Positions 5,157-5,824 of a DNA stretch of 5,824 bases are shown piece by piece. Each line of letters starts with the position of its first letter. Position 1 is the first letter of the stretch. The stretch is from Methylobacterium sp. (GTDB lineage Bacteria > Pseudomonadota > Alphaproteobacteria > Rhizobiales > Beijerinckiaceae), in the NCBI GenBank assembly GCA_021154065.1, contig JAJKJG010000226.1:1-5824 (forward strand), given 5' to 3'. The notes beneath the pieces were generated by a model. The model was given only the letters and a program-made list of their open reading frames with translations. It was not told where the DNA came from and searched no databases. The position numbers were made by a program, and so were the translations under genes.

Positions 5157-5824
5157 ATGATGGACCGGCCCGGCGTCCTTAGCTATGAGCCCGGATTTGC
5201 GACCACAAGAGAGCGCGTCCCGATGTCGTCCCGCGAGCCCGAACCGCGCGCCGATCCGGCCCGACAGGCCGATACGCTCAAACTCTTGACCCAAATCGCC
5301 GCGGCCCTCGACCGCATCGCGCCCTGCCCGCCCGCCCCGCCCGACCTCGCCGTCGCCGACGCCTTTGTCTGGCAGGCCGCCGGCCGGCGGCTGTCGCCCG
5401 TGCCGAAGGTCAACCGGGTCGAGATGAGCCTTTTGCGCGGCATCGACCGCCTGCGCGACACGCTCGCGGACAACACCGAACGCTTCGCGCGCGGACTGCC
5501 GGCCAACAACGCGCTCCTCTGGGGCGCGCGCGGCATGGGCAAGTCCTCGCTCGTCAAGGCGGTCCACGCCGAGATCAACAAGGGCCTCGCCGCCGAGGGG
5601 CGGCGTCCGCTCAAACTCGTCGAGATTCATCGCGAGGACATCGAGACCCTGCCCGACCTGATGGCGTGGCTCCGCCCCGACCCGCACCGCTTCGTGGTGT
5701 TCTGCGACGACCTCTCCTTCGATGCCAACGACACCTCCTACAAGTCGCTCAAGGCGGTGCTGGAGGGCGGCATCGAGGGGCGGCCCGCCAACGTGCTGTT
5801 CTACGCCACCTCGAACCGCCGCCA
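5157..5824 (+). CDS. AAA-type ATPase of the DUF815 type, 5' part only (cut by the window end)
   Basis: The window holds 222 codons with no stop; the 3' end is missing. Counting from ATG 5157, a P-loop GARGMGKSS lies at residues 123-131 and a Walker B FVVFCDD at 179-185. Walker B is followed by LSFDANDTSYKSLKAVLEGG and a sensor-like LFYATSNRR (214-222). This arrangement matches the DUF815/YjiK-like predicted ATPases found as single genes in proteobacteria, whose cellular role is unknown. It has no signal peptide and is expected to be cytoplasmic. Start choice: ATG 5157 (with a second ATG at 5160) has a good GAGGGAG eight bases upstream. ATG 5223 has only a weak site but gives an N-terminus (MSSREPEPRADP, then LLTQIAAALDRIAP) that looks more like relatives I remember. 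The first 22 residues may therefore be untranslated leader. It is transcribed divergently from yajC with 113 bases between the two starts. Confidence 0.88.
   Translation, partial: MMDRPGVLSYEPGFATTRERVPMSSREPEPRADPARQADTLKLLTQIAAALDRIAPCPPAPPDLAVADAFVWQAAGRRLSPVPKVNRVEMSLLRGIDRLRDTLADNTERFARGLPANNALLWGARGMGKSSLVKAVHAEINKGLAAEGRRPLKLVEIHREDIETLPDLMAWLRPDPHRFVVFCDDLSFDANDTSYKSLKAVLEGGIEGRPANVLFYATSNRR

Noticed and set aside
5136..5687. Minus-strand frames opposite the DUF815-type ATPase
   Set aside because: They are antisense to a frame with clear Walker A and Walker B motifs and show no domain of their own.

Overview
The window is GC-rich throughout and looks like chromosomal DNA of an alphaproteobacterium, most likely of the order Hyphomicrobiales (Rhizobiales). 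The grounds are the order yajC-secD-secF, then an Mth938/NDUFAF3-like gene, then an NDUFAF6-like gene; a DUF815-type ATPase divergent from yajC; and a palindromic element of the GTCATTCCGGGGC type that I associate with this order. No genus can be named from the sequence alone.

Layout. A + strand gene (35..550) encodes a small exported protein extremely rich in Arg and Tyr, with three 17-residue tandem repeats. Next is a short convergent intergenic region (551..694) with several hairpins, one of them a plausible terminator. The rest up to about 5043 is a minus-strand cluster, in transcription order: yajC (5043 to 4714), secD (4683 to 3076), secF (3062 to 2121), an Mth938/NDUFAF3-like gene (2112 to 1726) and an NDUFAF6-like member of the squalene/phytoene synthase family (1564 to 695). 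A 140-bp inverted repeat (1576..1715) fills nearly all of the gap before the last gene. At the right edge a + strand gene, divergent from yajC, encodes an AAA-type ATPase resembling DUF815 proteins; it runs off the window. A readable sigma70-like promoter for the yajC operon (TTGATT-16 bp-TATAGT) lies in the divergent intergenic region.

How the genes fit together. YajC, SecD and SecF are the accessory membrane module of the Sec translocon; SecD and SecF use the proton gradient to drive late steps of protein export. The two following genes resemble human mitochondrial complex I assembly factors: NDUFAF3 (Mth938 fold) and NDUFAF6 (squalene/phytoene synthase fold). The NDUFAF6-like protein has lost the Asp-rich catalytic motifs of true prenyl synthases, so a terpenoid role is unlikely. 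The tight linkage suggests that membrane insertion and assembly of a respiratory membrane complex are coupled. This is the most interesting biology here, although the gene order itself is probably already known in alphaproteobacteria. I see no mobile element with a transposase, CRISPR array, rRNA or tRNA.
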